From the NCBI GenBank assembly GCA_963793785.1, contig CAWCBH010000003.1, positions 744,001-808,000 of the forward strand: a stretch of 64,000 bases of DNA. The letters are read 5' to 3'. Position 1 is the first letter of the stretch, and each line of letters begins with the position of its first letter. Below are positions 43,842 through 52,266 of the stretch, piece after piece. Source of the stretch: CAWCBH01 sp963793785 (lineage in GTDB: Bacteria > Actinomycetota > Thermoleophilia > Solirubrobacterales > 70-9). A program made the position numbers and the translations under genes. Below the pieces are notes generated by a model. The model was given only the letters and a program-made list of their open reading frames with translations. It was not told the origin of the DNA and ran no database searches.

Positions 43842-44711
43842 ATGCCGTCCGACTCCCGGCTCGACATCCGCGCCGCGGCGCTGGTCTTCGCCGGTGTCGT
43901 CTCGGTGCAGGCGGGAGCAGCGCTGGCGACGACCCTGTTCGACGAGCTCGGTCCCGGCGGCGCCGTCTTCCTTCGCTCGCTCTCGGCGGCGCTGATCGTG
44001 GCGGCGCTGTTCCGGCCTCGCTGGCGTGCTCGGCCCCGCGAGCACCTGCGGCTGGCGGCGCTCTTCGGCCTCTCCCTGGCGGCGATGAACTTCTCGATCT
44101 ACCAGGCCCTGGACCGGATCCCGCTCGGGGTTGCGGTGACGCTGGAGTTCGTCGGGCCCCTGCTGGTCGCGGTGCTGGGCTCACGCCGCCCGATCGACGG
44201 ACTCTGGGTGCTGCTGGCCGCGATCGGGATCGTCCTGCTGTCGGGCGGGGTCGGCGGCGAGGGGGTGGACGCAGCCGGCGCCGCTTTCGCGCTGATCGCG
44301 GGAGCAGCGTGGGGCGCCTACATCCTCCTCAGCGCCCGGGTGGGGTCCGTGTTCGAGGGCGGCAGCGGGCTGGCGATCGCGATGGCCGTCGCCGCCGTCC
44401 TTGTGGCACCGGTCGGGATCGCCGATGGGGGAGGGGAGCTGGTCGATCCGCGGCTGCTCGCCCTCGGCGCGGCCGTCGGCCTGCTCAGCTCCGTGATCCC
44501 CTACTCGCTGGAGCTGGAGGCGCTGCGAACCCTGCGCCCGAGCGTGTTCGGAGTCCTGATGAGCCTCGAGCCCGCGGTCGCGGCGCTGATCGGCTTCATC
44601 GCCCTCGACCAGGGCCTGGCGTCGGTCGAAGTCGTGGCGATCGCGATGGTGGTCGTGGCCAGCGCCGGGGCGCTTCGATCGGCGGCGACGCCACCGCCGA
44701 GGGACGCTTGA
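43842..44711 (+). CDS. RhtA-like EamA exporter
   Basis: 289 residues, ten helices. GVAVTLEFVGPLLVAVLGSRRPIDGLW is the hallmark of the RhtA (threonine/homoserine exporter) branch, with SSVIPYSLELEALRTL and MSLEPAVAALIGF also conserved there. It exports amino acids. ATG 43842 with AGG upstream is used; GTG 43827 is an alternative. Divergent from the thioesterase by 22 nt. Confidence 0.88.
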   Translation: MPSDSRLDIRAAALVFAGVVSVQAGAALATTLFDELGPGGAVFLRSLSAALIVAALFRPRWRARPREHLRLAALFGLSLAAMNFSIYQALDRIPLGVAVTLEFVGPLLVAVLGSRRPIDGLWVLLAAIGIVLLSGGVGGEGVDAAGAAFALIAGAAWGAYILLSARVGSVFEGGSGLAIAMAVAAVLVAPVGIADGGGELVDPRLLALGAAVGLLSSVIPYSLELEALRTLRPSVFGVLMSLEPAVAALIGFIALDQGLASVEVVAIAMVVVASAGALRSAATPPPRDA

Positions 44712-44925
44712 CTTCTTACTCGGGACCGTGCAGCTCGTCAGGCGCAGGCGCTCGGTTGGTGACATCGGACGATGCGCCCGCGAAGCGGTCGCTTTCGTTC
44801 CAGGTTCGCTGCCCCGCGGGGATGGCTGCCTGTCGACTCTTGGACACCGGTACATCGTCCGCAGCCAGACGACGCGATCTTCACCCCTGAGCAAAAAGCC
44901 CTGGCGGCGCTAGATGGAGGCCCGC

Positions 44926-44999
44926 GGTGGGCGTAGCTCAGCTGGTAGAGCTCCTGGTTGTGGTCCAGGCGGTCGCGGGTTCGAGTCCCGTCGCTCACC
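44926..44999 (+). tRNA. tRNA-His (anticodon GTG)
   Basis: Acceptor GTGGGCG/CGCTCAC with a G-T pair, D arm GCTC/GAGC, anticodon stem CCTGG/CCAGG with loop TTGTGGT giving GTG, T arm GCGGG/CCCGT. The extra 5' G at 44926 pairs with C 44999, the G-1 identity element of tRNA-His. The 214-nt gap before it shows no gene. Confidence 0.95.
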
Positions 45000-45174
45000 C
45001 CTCGGTTGCTTGCTCCAGAGCAGGAGAAGGCGGCGGCTTCACGTCGCCGGGCGATCTCGACGTCTGCGTGGGCTGCCGCGAGAGGTGATCAGCACGCTGA
45101 AGGCCGCCGGCAAGGTGTAGCCGAGCTACGCTGGCGACTCCAGACGCCGGCGAAGCGCTCATGCACCCGCTGCG

Positions 45175-45200
45175 GATTCGGCCTCCCCGATAGTGGGTAC
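45175..45200 (+). promoter_or_regulatory. Candidate SigB/SigF-type promoter before the repeat-protein module
   Basis: GATT (45175-45178), 16 nt, then GGGTAC (45195-45200). The -10 matches the general-stress consensus GGGTAT/C and the -35 has three of four bases of GTTT. It lies 41 nt before the ATG at 45241. Confidence 0.4.
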
Positions 45201-45240
45201 TGAGCAGCCAAAAGCAAGGAAGCTGGAAGCGAGGTCAGGA

Positions 45241-45735
45241 ATGGCACAAGGGAAGAGTCCGTCGAGCACCAGATCACGGAGCGCATCGAGTAAGAAGTCC
45301 TCGAGGAAGCGACCGCAAGCAAACGGACCGCGAGCAAGAGCAAGGGCTCAAGCGCTGCGCGGAAGTCATCCGCCAGCAAGCGGGCGTCGGCGAGCCGTCG
45401 TAGTCCCCAGTCCAGGTCCCAAGCGTCGAAGAAGAGCGGGGCCGCGACGCCAGCAGAGCCCCAACGGAGTGGTGGGGGCGATGTCGAAGGCGAAGGGACC
45501 GCTGATGACTGCCGGCGCGGCAATCGCCGGAACCGCCGGCGCGATGATGATCAAGAACCGGGTCGACGCTTCGAAGAGCCCGCTGAAGAAGTTGCGCCGG
45601 GTTTCGCTGCCGAAGCCGAATGGCCGGCTTGACGCCGGAGCGGTCCGAACTGCCGCGGAGCGGCTCAGTTCCTTCGGCACACAGGCCGCCGAGATCGCCG
45701 GAGCGATCGAGAAGACCCAGAAGAACAACAAGTAA
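45241..45735 (+). CDS. Lys/Ser/Arg-rich protein with one membrane helix, first gene of the module
   Basis: 164 residues. Residues 2-80 are basic and of low complexity; the alternative frame over 45310-45470 gives an equally basic but more regular Ser/Ala/Lys sequence (ASKSKGSSAARKSSASKRAS), so two compensating indels are likely. The conserved part starts at MSKAKGPLMTAGAAIAGTAGAMMIKNR (one membrane helix), then SPLKKLRRVSLPKPNG and a helical end AAERLSSFGTQAAEIAGAIE. Family not recognised. It precedes the 11-mer-repeat genes in what looks like one transcript. Confidence 0.55.
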   Translation: MAQGKSPSSTRSRSASSKKSSRKRPQANGPRARARAQALRGSHPPASGRRRAVVVPSPGPKRRRRAGPRRQQSPNGVVGAMSKAKGPLMTAGAAIAGTAGAMMIKNRVDASKSPLKKLRRVSLPKPNGRLDAGAVRTAAERLSSFGTQAAEIAGAIEKTQKNNK

Positions 45736-45761
45736 GGAACCAACTAGGCAAAGGAGCAAGG

Positions 45762-46355
45762 ATGGCTCGATCCAATGCACGCCGAGGCGGATCGAGGGGA
45801 GCACAAAACGGACGTGCCTCCTCCCGCTCCAGTCGATCGCGGGAGGAGTTCGAGGACTACTCGATCGTCGACCCGGCGAAGATCGAAGACGGACCGGACG
45901 TCCTGCTCGACGTTCCGGTCGTCAAGGTGGACGAGATCGACCTCGAGGTCGATGACCTGAGGGCACAGGTCGCAGTGAACGCGGAGGTCCGCCAACTGGT
46001 CCAGATCAGCGTCGGCGCGGACGTTCGCCTCGGCAAGGTCGAGCTCAACATCCAGGGCGTCGAGGCGCAGGCGCTGGTCAAGGCCCGGCTCGACAACGTC
46101 ACCGCGATACTCGAGCGCGTCCTGCTCAGCCTCGACCGCAATCCGAAGCTGCTCGAGAGCGTCGGCGAGGCGATCGAAGAGGTCGGCGGCGGCACCGGCA
46201 ACATGCTCGGCGAGAGCGGCGAGGCGGTGGAGAACGTCGGCGAGGGCGCCGGCGGAGCCCTCGAGAACGTGGGCCAGGGCACCGGGCGAGGCGTCTCGCA
46301 GCTCGGAAAGGGCGCCGGGCAAGGCGTAGGCAAGCTCGGAAAGGGAGGAAGCTGA
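45762..46355 (+). CDS. 11-residue-repeat protein, paralogue A
   Basis: 197 residues. A basic 25-residue leader, then DGPDVLLDVPVVKVDEIDLE, a strand-rich part (ADVRLGKVELNIQGVEAQALVK) and a helix (LDNVTAILERVLLSLDRNP). The C-terminal third (from 46221) is a run of 11-residue units: EAVENVGEGAG, GALENVGQGTG, RGVSQLGKGAG, QGVGKLGKGGS. This period is that of apolipoprotein, synuclein and LEA helices that lie on lipid surfaces. A second copy of the protein follows 1 nt after the stop. Role inferred: surface coating or desiccation/stress protection. Confidence 0.75.
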   Translation: MARSNARRGGSRGAQNGRASSRSSRSREEFEDYSIVDPAKIEDGPDVLLDVPVVKVDEIDLEVDDLRAQVAVNAEVRQLVQISVGADVRLGKVELNIQGVEAQALVKARLDNVTAILERVLLSLDRNPKLLESVGEAIEEVGGGTGNMLGESGEAVENVGEGAGGALENVGQGTGRGVSQLGKGAGQGVGKLGKGGS

Positions 46356-46356
46356 G

Positions 46357-47336
46357 ATGGCCCAGGGATCGGGAACCAAGTCGAAGTCAAGCCAGCAACG
46401 CAAAGGCAACCGGAGCCGAGGCAACGGGCGAAGCTCCTCACAGAAGCCCGAGAAGTACCGCTTCGCGCAAAACGTCGAGGGCGAGGAGACGGCAGCCGAG
46501 CGCGAGTATCGGACCTACGCGATCTCAACCGACGAGCAGGCCATGCGGCGACCCCGACGTGCTGCTCGACGTCCCGGTGATCAAGGTCGACTCGATTCAC
46601 CTGCAGGTCGAAGACCTCCAGGCCCACGTATCCCTCCAGGCCAAGATCCTCGAGCTCGTCGACCTCAACGTCGGCGTCGACGTGCAGCTCGGCAAGGTCC
46701 GGCTAGACATCAAGGGAGTCGAGGCGCAGGCGCTGCTGAAGGTTCGCCTCGACCACATCGCCGCGGTCGTGGATCGGGTGTTCACGACCGTCGATCGAAA
46801 CCCGAAGCTGGTCGAGAGCATCGGCAAGGCCGTCGAGGACGTCGGTCGAGGCGCCGGCCACGCGGTGGATGAGACCGGCGACGCCGTCGAGGAGACCAGC
46901 GAGGGCGCCGGACAGGCCGTCGAGGACATCGGCCAAGGAGCCGGCGACGCGGTGGGCGAGATCGGCTCCGGCGCCGGTGAGGCCGCCGGCAACCTCGACC
47001 AGGTCCTCGCCCAGGCGGGTGAGCAGCTCGGGCGCCGGAGCCGGCGGCGGCGGCGGAGGCGGGCTCGGAGAGCTCGCCGAGCTGGTCTCCGCCGACCACA
47101 GCACCCGGGCCAAGCAGGCCGCGAAGCTGACCGTGAAGGAGATCGGCGCGACCGCGAAGGAGAAGGTCAAGGAGATCGGCGAGAACCGTCGCCATCGCAA
47201 GGCCGAACAGCACGATGCCACCGACCGTGCCTACGAGCTGGCCGACGAGCTCGGTGTCGATCTGGACGAGGTCAAGGGCTCGGGCGCCGACGGCCGGGTG
47301 ACGGTCAAGGACGTTCGCGCCGCCGGATCGGAGTGA
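46357..47336 (+). CDS. 11-residue-repeat protein, paralogue B, with C-terminal E3-binding (PSBD) domain; two frameshifts
   Basis: The three parts lie in three frames. Part 1 (46357-~46545): basic leader with SSSQKPEKYRFAQNVEG. Part 2 (~46550-~47030): DPDVLLDVPVIKVDSIHLQ, strongly similar to paralogue A, and 11-mers AVEETSEGAGQ, AVEDIGQGAGD, AVGEIGSGAGE. Part 3 (~47030-47336): a Gly-rich linker, a Lys-rich helix (TVKEIGATAKEKVKEIGEN), and ATDRAYELADELGVDLDEV + GSGADGRVTVKDV, which closely matches the peripheral-subunit-binding domain of 2-oxoacid dehydrogenase E2 proteins. There is no acyltransferase domain. The frame changes at about 46545 and 47035 are single-base shifts. Confidence 0.7.
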
Positions 47337-47338
47337 GC

Positions 47339-47626
47339 ATGGCGCGGCGCCGGAAGAACCAGCGGCTCCCAGATGTGGAGATCGGCGCTCGGGTGAAGGC
47401 GAAACGGCTGCGTTTCAAGAGCAAGCCCGAAGTCGAGGTCGACTTTCCCGGCGGGGACCGCAGCCGATCCGGGTCGGTGAGCCGGCGCAAGAACCTGCCC
47501 GACGAGGTCGAGCCGGGCGTCACCTACCGCGACGTAGAGGTCGATTGGTACGCGGCGGCGGAGATCGCCGAATCCATCGAAGGTGGCTCAAAGCCGAGCA
47601 GAAAGGAGCGTGGGAGCAATGGCTAA
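47339..47626 (+). CDS. Small basic protein of the repeat-protein module
   Basis: 95 residues. KNQRLPDVEIGARVKAKRL, FKSKPEVEVDFPGGD and RRKNLPDEVEPGVTYRDVEVDW: three short segments alternating basic and acidic, with a C-terminal Lys/Ser tail. No membrane helix. ATG at 47339 follows the paralogue B stop by 2 nt; 3' end overlaps the next small gene by 8 nt. Family unnamed, but I associate this kind of sequence with accessory genes near actinobacterial gas-vesicle loci (weak recollection). Confidence 0.6.
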   Translation: MARRRKNQRLPDVEIGARVKAKRLRFKSKPEVEVDFPGGDRSRSGSVSRRKNLPDEVEPGVTYRDVEVDWYAAAEIAESIEGGSKPSRKERGSNG

Positions 47627-47762
47627 GGCCTTGAAGGCATTCGGTGAAGGGGTCAGGCAGCGCGCCCAAGGCGAGCGACCCGGGGTTCCCCGGGCGCTTG
47701 CAGGAGCCGCGGTCGCAGGTGCCGCCACGGGGGTCGTCGTCTATCGGCTCTTGCGCGGCTAG
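47619..47762 (+). CDS. 47-residue single-pass membrane protein
   Basis: A 47-codon frame starting ATG 47619: basic amphipathic start (MAKALKAFGEGVRQRAQGER) then a helix ALAGAAVAGAATGVVVYRLL. AAAGGAG and GGGAG lie upstream, and it overlaps the previous gene by 8 nt. The GC-rich third positions support coding. Likely a membrane anchor for the neighbouring soluble proteins. Confidence 0.6.
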   Translation: MAKALKAFGEGVRQRAQGERPGVPRALAGAAVAGAATGVVVYRLLRG

Positions 47763-47765
47763 CTC

Positions 47766-47790
47766 GTTACTCGGTCAGCGTGGCGGGTAC
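47766..47790 (+). promoter_or_regulatory. Candidate SigB/SigF-type promoter for the SRPBCC gene
   Basis: GTTA (47766-47769), 15 nt, GGGTAC (47785-47790), 33 nt before the ATG at 47823. Close to the GTTT-N15-GGGTAT/C consensus of actinobacterial general-stress sigma factors. Confidence 0.5.
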
Positions 47791-47822
47791 ACGGTAGGAA
47801 CCCAAGGGAATGGAGAGTTGAG

Positions 47823-48869
47823 ATGGCAGACGTCAAGGACATGACCAAGAAAGCCCGCAAGACGGCAAAGGACTTGAGTCCCGCAAAATCGGACAGCCCG
47901 CTTTCGGGGCCGAAGGGAATCGCCGCGGGGGTTGCGGTCGCTGCGGCCCCCTTTGTGATCGAGCGAATCGCCAGCCTGGCGGGCTCAAAGGCCTCCGATC
48001 TCGGAGAGCAGGCCAAGGAGAAGGCCAAGAGCGCCGCCGAGGATCTGCCAACGGAGAAGCTGATGCCGAAAGCGCTCAGCGGAGGCGTCGGCGGGGCGCT
48101 CGGCAAGCTGGTTGGCGGAAGCGACAATGGCGACGGCGATGAGGCCGGCGCCGGCAAGGGCAGTGCCGCCCCAGGCACCGGCAGCGGACGGCGGATGCCG
48201 ATCCAGCAGTCAGTCGACGTGGCCGCTCCCCTGAAGACGGTCTACAACCAGTGGACGCAGTTCGAGGACTGGCCCGACTTCATGCACCGATTCGAGAGTG
48301 TCGACCAGGTCGACGACGCAACCGTCGCCTTCCAGAGCAAGATCTGGGGGATCAAGAAGCGCTTCGAGGCGGAGATCCTCGAGCAGCGACCCGACGAGCG
48401 GATCGAGTGGGACGTCTCGCAAGGGCTGGCGCATAGCGGCGTCGTGACCTTCCATCAGCTCAGCGATCGCTTGACCCGAATCGAGGTCACGCTCGACATC
48501 GAGCCCGACAGCCTGGTCGAGAAGGCCGGACGCGGCTGGCGCTTCGCAAAGCGCGCCGTTCGCGGCGACCTGCACCGCTTCAAGGCCTTCGTGGAGCTGA
48601 ACGAGGAAGCCGAGGACGGCTGGCGCGGCACCATCGAAGATGGTGAGGTGAAGCGCAAGACGGAGCGCAAGCAAGCGAGCCGATCGAGCAACGGCAGCCG
48701 CGCCAGCTCCAATGGGCGTTCGCGCGGCTCGTCTGCCAAAAAGAGCAGCAAGAGCAAGGAGGCAAGGCTGGCTCGAGCTCCAAGCGGAGTTAGCTCACAC
48801 AACAGCCAGGCGGTCGGGGATCTGAGCGAGGGACTTCTGGCTGTCGCGCGGAGTAGCTGCGCGCGATGA
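47823..48869 (+). CDS. SRPBCC (START/Bet v1-fold) protein with Lys-rich linker, gas-vesicle-locus type
   Basis: 348 residues. Residues 1-120: a helix-rich stretch with one hydrophobic segment (GIAAGVAVAAAPFVIERIASL), AKEKAKSAAEDL and a Gly-rich linker. From residue 125 the ligand-binding fold: IQQSVDVAAPLKTVYNQWTQFEDWPDFMHR, WGIKKRFEAEILEQRPDERIEW, LTRIEVTLDIEPDSLVEKAG and KAFVELNEEAEDGWRGTIED. The end DGWRGxIxDGEV is what I remember from SRPBCC genes in streptomycete gas-vesicle clusters. The tail is Ser/Lys/Arg-rich; a one-base shift near 48760 would give a natural end (GKAGSSSKRS) at 48793. Confidence 0.75.
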   Translation: MADVKDMTKKARKTAKDLSPAKSDSPLSGPKGIAAGVAVAAAPFVIERIASLAGSKASDLGEQAKEKAKSAAEDLPTEKLMPKALSGGVGGALGKLVGGSDNGDGDEAGAGKGSAAPGTGSGRRMPIQQSVDVAAPLKTVYNQWTQFEDWPDFMHRFESVDQVDDATVAFQSKIWGIKKRFEAEILEQRPDERIEWDVSQGLAHSGVVTFHQLSDRLTRIEVTLDIEPDSLVEKAGRGWRFAKRAVRGDLHRFKAFVELNEEAEDGWRGTIEDGEVKRKTERKQASRSSNGSRASSNGRSRGSSAKKSSKSKEARLARAPSGVSSHNSQAVGDLSEGLLAVARSSCAR

Positions 48870-48879
48870 CTCCGGAGCA

Positions 48880-50150
48880 TGCCGGTCGCCTGTCGAGCGC
48901 GGGACCGCTTGTCGGGCACTGTTCGCTTTCGCAGAGACAGAATCGGTTGCTGGAGCTGCGCGCGACGCGGGGACGTGATCGAGCTTCGTATTCGAACGCG
49001 ATATCTCCTCAAGCGACTGAGGAATCAGGCACGTGCTCGTGGCGGGACGGGCTGCCTACTTAAGAGCGACGAGCGACCGGTGCCAGGGCGACGCGCTTTC
49101 GGAGAGGGGGTTTGACAGCCTGACGAGACGCATCGGCACAGCGGCGGCGGGTGCAGCCGTCTTCAAGCGGGAGCTGGTCACACGGTTGACAGAAGTCATT
49201 GTCCGCGGGGTCGATGCGATGGTCGACCGCTGGACCGAAGCTCCGAGATCGACCTCGGCGACGAGATGACCCGCCTGGCGCGGCGGAACCTGGTCAGCTC
49301 GATCTTCGGTGTCGAGTCGGGCCCAGAGCTCGCGGCGCTCGAAGACGGAGTGATTGCCCAGCGCCGTTCGATCAATCGTGCGCGCGAGTCGCTCGTCACC
49401 GTGCCCGCTGCTCTTCCCGCCGCGCTGTCGCCACGGCGCCGCGGCGTGATCAGACGCTTCGACGACACCGTTGACAGGCTGCTGCAGGGCGCGGCGTGAT
49501 CAGGTTGACACCAGCGACGACCTGCTGTCGATGCTGATCGAGACCACCGGGGTGGTCGATCCCCGTCTGATCAGCGCCGCGTCCGCAACGAGGCGCTCAC
49601 GCTTCTGCTGGCGGGCTTTGAAACTGTCGCACGGGCGATGACCTGGACGTTCATCGCGCTGTCGCGAAATCGCGACCTCGAAGCGAGGCTCAGGGCCGAG
49701 GTGGACCGTGCGCTGGGCGCCGAACGCCCGATGCCGCCGCCGGGTCAAGCTTGCGCTACGCGGAGATGACCGTGGCGGAGACGCTGCGCCTCTGGCCGCC
49801 GAACTCGCTGGTCTTCCGAGTGGCCAAGAGGACGACATACTGCCCACCGGCACCCGGATTCGGGCGGGGTCGAAGCTGTTCGTCTCCCCCTACGTGGTAC
49901 AGCGCGATCCCGCCTACTTCCCCGACCCGGAGCGATTAGACCCCGAGCGCTTCAGCGAGGAGGGCTCGCAGGGGCGCCCAAGTACGCGTACTTCCCATAC
50001 GGCGCAGGCCCCCGCAGCTGTGTCGGACAGTCGCTGGCGACTTGGAATGCACGCTTGCGTTGGCCCGCACGACACAGCGGGTCGGCCTCAAGCTCGCCGG
50101 CGAGCCGCCGCCCTACACAGATCGGTCCCTGCCCTCCGGTTATGGTCCTC
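48880..50150 (+). pseudogene. Cytochrome P450, broken by many frameshifts
   Basis: Fragments in all three frames line up as one P450: RGDVIELRI (48970), VLVAGRAAYL-like (49033), TRLTEVIVRGVDAMVDRW (49180), EMTRLARRNLVSSIFGVES (49263), DDLLSMLIETTG (49512), LLLAGFETVARAMTWTFIAL (49600, I-helix AGxxT), YAEMTVAETLRLWPPNS (49757, ExxR), FVSPYVVQRDPAYFPDPERL (49880, PERF region DPERF) and FPYGAGPRSCVGQSLA (49995, haem-binding Cys). About ten frame changes are needed, but the motifs are undamaged. Not functional as written. Flanked by a VOC and a PaaK-like gene in the same state. Confidence 0.75.
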
Positions 50151-50189
50151 GAATGCGAGTGAGAGCCCGGGAATGAATTCGCGGAACGT

Positions 50190-50670
50190 CGGTTTCGTGT
50201 GCTCGGCGTGCAGCAGATCGCCATCGGCGGCCTCGATCGCGGAGCGCTCCACCGATCTCTGGGTCGACACTCTCGGCCTCGTCCAGACCAGCGAGTTCAG
50301 AAACGAGACGGAGAATGTCGACGGCGAGATAGCCCAGATCGGAGCAGGGCCTCGGCGTCGACCTCAACCTCCTCGAACCGATCGACCCGAGCGCAGTCCA
50401 CGCGCCACCGGCCTGCCCTCAACCACATCGGTCTTTGGGTCGATGACCTCGAAGCCGCCGTCGGATCGCCGAGGAGGACGGCATCAGCTTCACGGTGCGT
50501 GGCATTCGCCGTGGCGCCGCCGGCTACGACGTCACTTCATCGACCCCAAGGCCGGCGGCGAGGGAGTGCTCATCGAGTTGGTGCAGGCGCCACCGGAGGT
50601 GATCGAGTTCGCGGAACGGGCGGAGCGCGAAGGCTCGGGGGCATCGACCCGGAGCCTTGACCGACCGTCG
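50190..50670 (+). pseudogene. VOC-family (glyoxalase-like) gene, frameshifted
   Basis: Pieces of one domain appear in sequence: LGVQQIAIGGLDR, DLWVDTLGLVQTSEFRNETE, then LNHIGLWVDDLEAAV, FTVRGI, and FIDPKAGGEGVLIELVQAP. That is two beta-alpha-beta modules of a methylmalonyl-CoA epimerase/lactoylglutathione-lyase-like protein with about four frame changes. Metal ligands His (NHIGLW) and Glu (LIELV) remain. Confidence 0.65.
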
Positions 50671-50689
50671 TCCGTGACGTCGAGCCGTG

Positions 50690-52126
50690 CCGGAACGGGA
50701 TGGTCGCCGCGTCAGCCGCTCGCATACGCCGTACTGGCGGCGCGGTTCATCGCCGGGCGCCCTCGTTTCTTCGCCGTCCGACCGGGCTCCGGGAGGCGTA
50801 CGCGATCCAGTCGCGCCGCCGCGAGGCTCGGGAGCCGACCTTCCTGGCGACGTGCGCCGGGCGGTCTATGGCCACGAGCCCAGCCCCTACCGCCGCTTGC
50901 TGGAACTTGCCGGGTGCGAGTACGGCGATCTCGAGCGGTTGGTCGAAGCGGAAGGCCTCGATCGAGACGCTCGGCGTCTCGCCAGCCGAGGGGTGTACCT
51001 GACTGTCGACGAGTTCAAGGGCCGCTGCGAGATAAAGCGCGGCTCGACGACGCTGGACATCCACACCGACCTCGTACGCAATCCGCTGTCCAAGTTCACC
51101 TTGCGGTACGCAGCGGTGGCAGCCGGAGCCCGGGGACCCCGGTCCTGATGGACCTCGCTTCGTCCGCGCTTGCGGCGTCAGCACCCGACTCCTGCCGATG
51201 CGTGGGGCGACGACGGGTGGCGCAAGGCGCTCTGGGAGACCCGGGCGCCGGCGCCGGTCCGTCTGCTCAAGTTCCCAGCTTCGGGGCCAGGCCGGAGCGC
51301 TGGTTCTCCCAGGTCGATCCGGCGGCGCCGGAGCTGGATCGCTTACCGCTGGAGCGAGCGCGGAACCCGTTGGGCGCCCGTGCGGCAGGTGTCCGTTGCC
51401 GCGCCCGCAGCACGTCTCGCTCGACGACCCTGGCCCGATCGCCACTGGATGGCCCGCGTCAAGAGCAGCGGCGACACGCCGTTCCTGTTCACCTTCCCAA
51501 GCTCGGCGGTGCGGCTCAGCCAGGCGGCAGCCGACAGCGACACGGACCTGGAGGGCGCCCGGCTCCTGATCGGCGGAGAGCCGATCACCAGCGCCCGGCT
51601 GGCGGCGATTCGACGCTCGGGCGCGAATGCATTGCCGCGCTACGGGACGCATGGAGGTTGGGCCGGGGCTACGGCTGTCTGGCGCCGACGGCTGCCGACG
51701 ACGTCACCTGCTCGAGGACATGCAGGCAGTGATCCAGGCCCCGGAGCCGGTCGGTCGTCGCACGGGTCCCCGGCAACGCGATCTCCTCTCGTCGCTTCAC
51801 CCTGCTTCGCCTTCGTGATGATCAACGTCTCGATGGGCGACGAGGCGGCCCTCGAGGAGCGAAGCTGCGGTTGTCCGCTCGAACGTCTCGGCTACCGGAC
51901 GCACCTGCACACCATCTCGAGCTTCGAGAAGCTCACGCCGAGGGGCGACGTCCTCGACGCGGACGTAGCTCGCGTCCTCGAGGAGGAGCTCCGGCCCGAG
52001 TGGGGGGCAGCCGACCGACTATCAGTGATCGAGGAAGAGACCGAGCACGGACGCGCCCGGTTGCGCCTGATCGTAGATCCGCGATTGGGCCCGCTCGACG
52101 AGGCTGCGTCACTGAGGCATTCCTAG
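50690..52126 (+). pseudogene. PaaK-like adenylate-forming (AMP-ligase-like) gene, many frameshifts
   Basis: Recognisable segments in order: VRRAVYGHEPSPYRRLLELAG (50860), GVYLTVDEFKGRCEIKRGS, SGGSRSPGTPVLMDLA, RWFSQVDPAAPELDRL, PFLFTFPSSAVRLSQAAAD (51478), ARLLIGGEPITSARLAAIRRSG, LPRYGTHGG, SLHPASPS and the C-terminal SMGDEAALEERSCGCPLERLGYRTHLHTISSFEKLT up to 52126. The layout resembles phenylacetate-CoA-ligase-like proteins with the glycine-rich SGGSRSPGTP nucleotide loop. Eight or more frame shifts break it. Substrate unknown. Confidence 0.55.
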
Positions 52127-52179
52127 ATGCGCTAGGCTCGACCTCAGCGACAGAGCGGATGATGGAGATGGAGTGGCGG

Positions 52180-52262
52180 AGACAGGACGATAAAAGTAGA
52201 TAGCAAAAAGGAAAAGAGAGAAAGAGGAAGGGAAGATAAAAGAGGAGGGCTGCTAGAAGTGT
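52180..52262. repeat. Purine-rich, AT-rich low-complexity tract
   Basis: About 80 nt almost without pyrimidines on the + strand (runs such as AAAAAGGAAAAGAGAGAAAG and AGGAAGGGAAGATAAAAGAG). It stands out from the GC-rich surroundings and sits exactly between the frameshift block and the intact MMPL gene. Either a homopurine tract able to form unusual DNA structure or poor-quality sequence. Confidence 0.75.
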
Positions 52263-52266
52263 CGCG

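Noticed and set aside
46357..47336. Programmed ribosomal frameshifting in paralogue B
   Set aside because: No slippery heptamer or pseudoknot seen, and similar shifts occur in unrelated genes nearby.
45241..48869. Complete gas-vesicle cluster
   Set aside because: No GvpA/J-like (short hydrophobic structural protein), GvpF/L, GvpK or GvpN sequence is present in the window.
44926..52266. Genomic island inserted at tRNA-His
   Set aside because: No integrase and no repeat of the tRNA 3' end is seen near 52.1-52.3 kb.
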